Shown here: positions 62,701 to 64,000 of the stretch, piece by piece | How the letters are laid out: each line of letters opens with the position of its first letter | Position numbering within the stretch: position 1 is the stretch's first letter | NCBI GenBank assembly: GCA_013399875.1 | Contig: VXAZ01003887.1 | Coordinates: 973,855-1,037,854 of the forward strand | DNA: 64,000 nt | Source of the DNA: Gymnorhina tibicen | Lineage: Eukaryota > Chordata > Aves > Passeriformes > Artamidae | Direction: 5' to 3' | Notes under the pieces: generated by a model | What the model was told of the DNA's origin: nothing | Database searches by the model: none | The model's input: the letters and a program-made list of their open reading frames with translations, nothing else | Position numbers and translations under genes: made by a program

Positions 62701-64000
62701 CCTAAGTAATGACAGATATTTGATTCTGAAGGGAAAAGAGAGTTATTTCTTGGGGTAGCCTATGGCTCATGTCACATCATCACCTGCAACTTCATATCAT
62801 GTTATCTTGGTGAACACTACTGTGCTGCAACATAAGCCAATGACACATTGTAAAGTAACAGAAGTTGTAAGCAAAATCCCTTCAGGCTAAATATCTGTTA
62901 TTTCTGGGAAAACAAGGTAATTCAGGCACAAATCTCTTGAATGAGAAAAAGAAAGCTGGAAAAGTGTTACTTGGATTGGAAACAATATTTTCATGTAATA
63001 TTAAAAGCCACCTCTGGGTCTCTTGGAGTTTCTCCCACAGCAACATAGACGACTTTGTCAAGATTAGGTTCTGTTGTGGTTCAGTATCATTTATAACAGT
63101 GTGCAAACAGGCAAATTTTACCCATACAGGTAAAGTTCAAGCACCCTGAGGAAAAACAAACACTCTCGTTACATGGGACTCTAAGATGTCCATACTATAA
63201 ATAAATTCTCCTTTCTCCTCTGGAAGTCCCACTTTAGCTCAGGTTTAGAGCAGCACAGCAGATAGTTTGACAGGCTTCCAATAGTTTGTGGCTTACCACA
63301 AATCTATTAGTCTTTAATGGATCCACAGAGTGCCATGCTCCTGGGAGCAGTGCCATCCTTGTCTTTGTGGCCATAGACATTTGAAAGTCAGTGCTAGGCA
63401 TGGTCCTACCATTTTTCTGCCCCTTCAGGAGTTCATATCACCAGACGTGGTGAGTATAACAAATCTGTTTTAACAGTAGCAAAGAAGATAAATACAAGAA
63501 AGATGAGGGCTTCTTTCATGCTCTTTTTTCAGTGCACAACCATAGCAGGCAGTCATTGGTGTGCTTCCCATCAGTTGATTATACCTGTATAGTAGAACAA
63601 TTTTCTTCATCAATCCTGATTTCAGGGGTTTGTACCAATGTTGTCATCTCTACTTAGATGCTGAAACTGCTCACAGCAGAGAAACCATAGATGTAATAGC
63701 CCCTCATAGCAGCTGAGAAATAAGAGCACTCTCAGGCTGAGTGCATCTCACCAGGCAAGGAGAAGCCAACCACCCTGTGGTGCTCCCAGCTGCAGTCAGA
63801 GCTGCTCTCTCACATGGATAAGTTTCAAGGCAGATTTTGATCAAGCTTTAAGTAGCTGAAGGTACACTTGATAAAAACGCCAAAAGACAGCTCAGGACCT
63901 TGTTTTAAGGCTTGTCTTACCCTTGAAACAAAGTTGTTAAGAAGATGTGGGTGCCTCAAGGCTTTGCATATCTCCCAAAGGCTTGGAGGCTGCCACTTCC

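Larger units (their letters stand above)
57958..64000. other. Intergenic region downstream of TTC8
   Basis: Six kilobases of mostly AT-rich DNA. In many vertebrates the next gene is FOXN3, but at a large distance, and no forkhead-like coding sequence is visible here. An inverted repeat (58018-58818) and a CpG-rich patch (59640-59765) are listed separately. No CR1, LTR or RNA gene is recognised elsewhere in it. Confidence 0.5.

Noticed and set aside
57958..64000. Search for FOXN3 exons, the usual next gene
   Set aside because: No forkhead motif or conserved exon is seen on either strand. In other vertebrates FOXN3 is far away, so its absence here is expected.

Overview
This is vertebrate nuclear DNA, almost certainly from a bird. 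It is AT-rich and intron-rich, with GT-AG spliced exons, CpG-island promoters and no dense ORFs. It carries avian-type repeats: CR1 LINE 3' ends, a tRNA-Ile-headed SINE with a CR1-like tail, and four copies of a GC-rich LTR family that I recognise from neoavian genomes. If the SINE is the family described from passerines, the bird is probably a passerine. That point is inference.

Only one protein-coding gene can be supported: TTC8 (BBS8), on the + strand, from about 15.15 kb to 57.47 kb with its 3' UTR ending near 57.96 kb. TTC8 is the tetratricopeptide subunit of the BBSome, which moves membrane proteins in and out of cilia. I placed 14 constitutive coding exons with matching splice phases, and one 30-nt in-frame cassette exon (23577-23606). 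The cassette matches the photoreceptor-specific microexon '2A' of mammalian TTC8. The visible protein is 501 residues without it and 511 with it. A single ambiguous base (N, position 15148) lies where the initiator codon should be, and no usable in-frame ATG is present.

Layout: 1-350 is the edge of a CpG island, probably the promoter region of an upstream neighbour outside the window (EML5 is the expected head-to-head neighbour by vertebrate synteny). 0.35-14.98 kb is intergenic, with a CpG-rich patch, one SINE and two LTR-family copies in opposite orientation. 14.98-15.61 kb is the TTC8 CpG island with exon 1. 15.25-57.35 kb is the exon-intron body, whose introns hold four CR1 fragments, two further copies of the GC-rich LTR family and one compact solo LTR with octamer, TATA and AATAAA signals. 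57.96-64 kb is intergenic, with a long-spaced inverted repeat and a second small CpG-rich patch.

I see no operon-like or CRISPR-like structure, no tRNA or rRNA gene, no retroviral coding sequence and no undescribed system. The most rewarding points are the conserved microexon, the defective start region and the regulatory-looking solo LTR inside TTC8.
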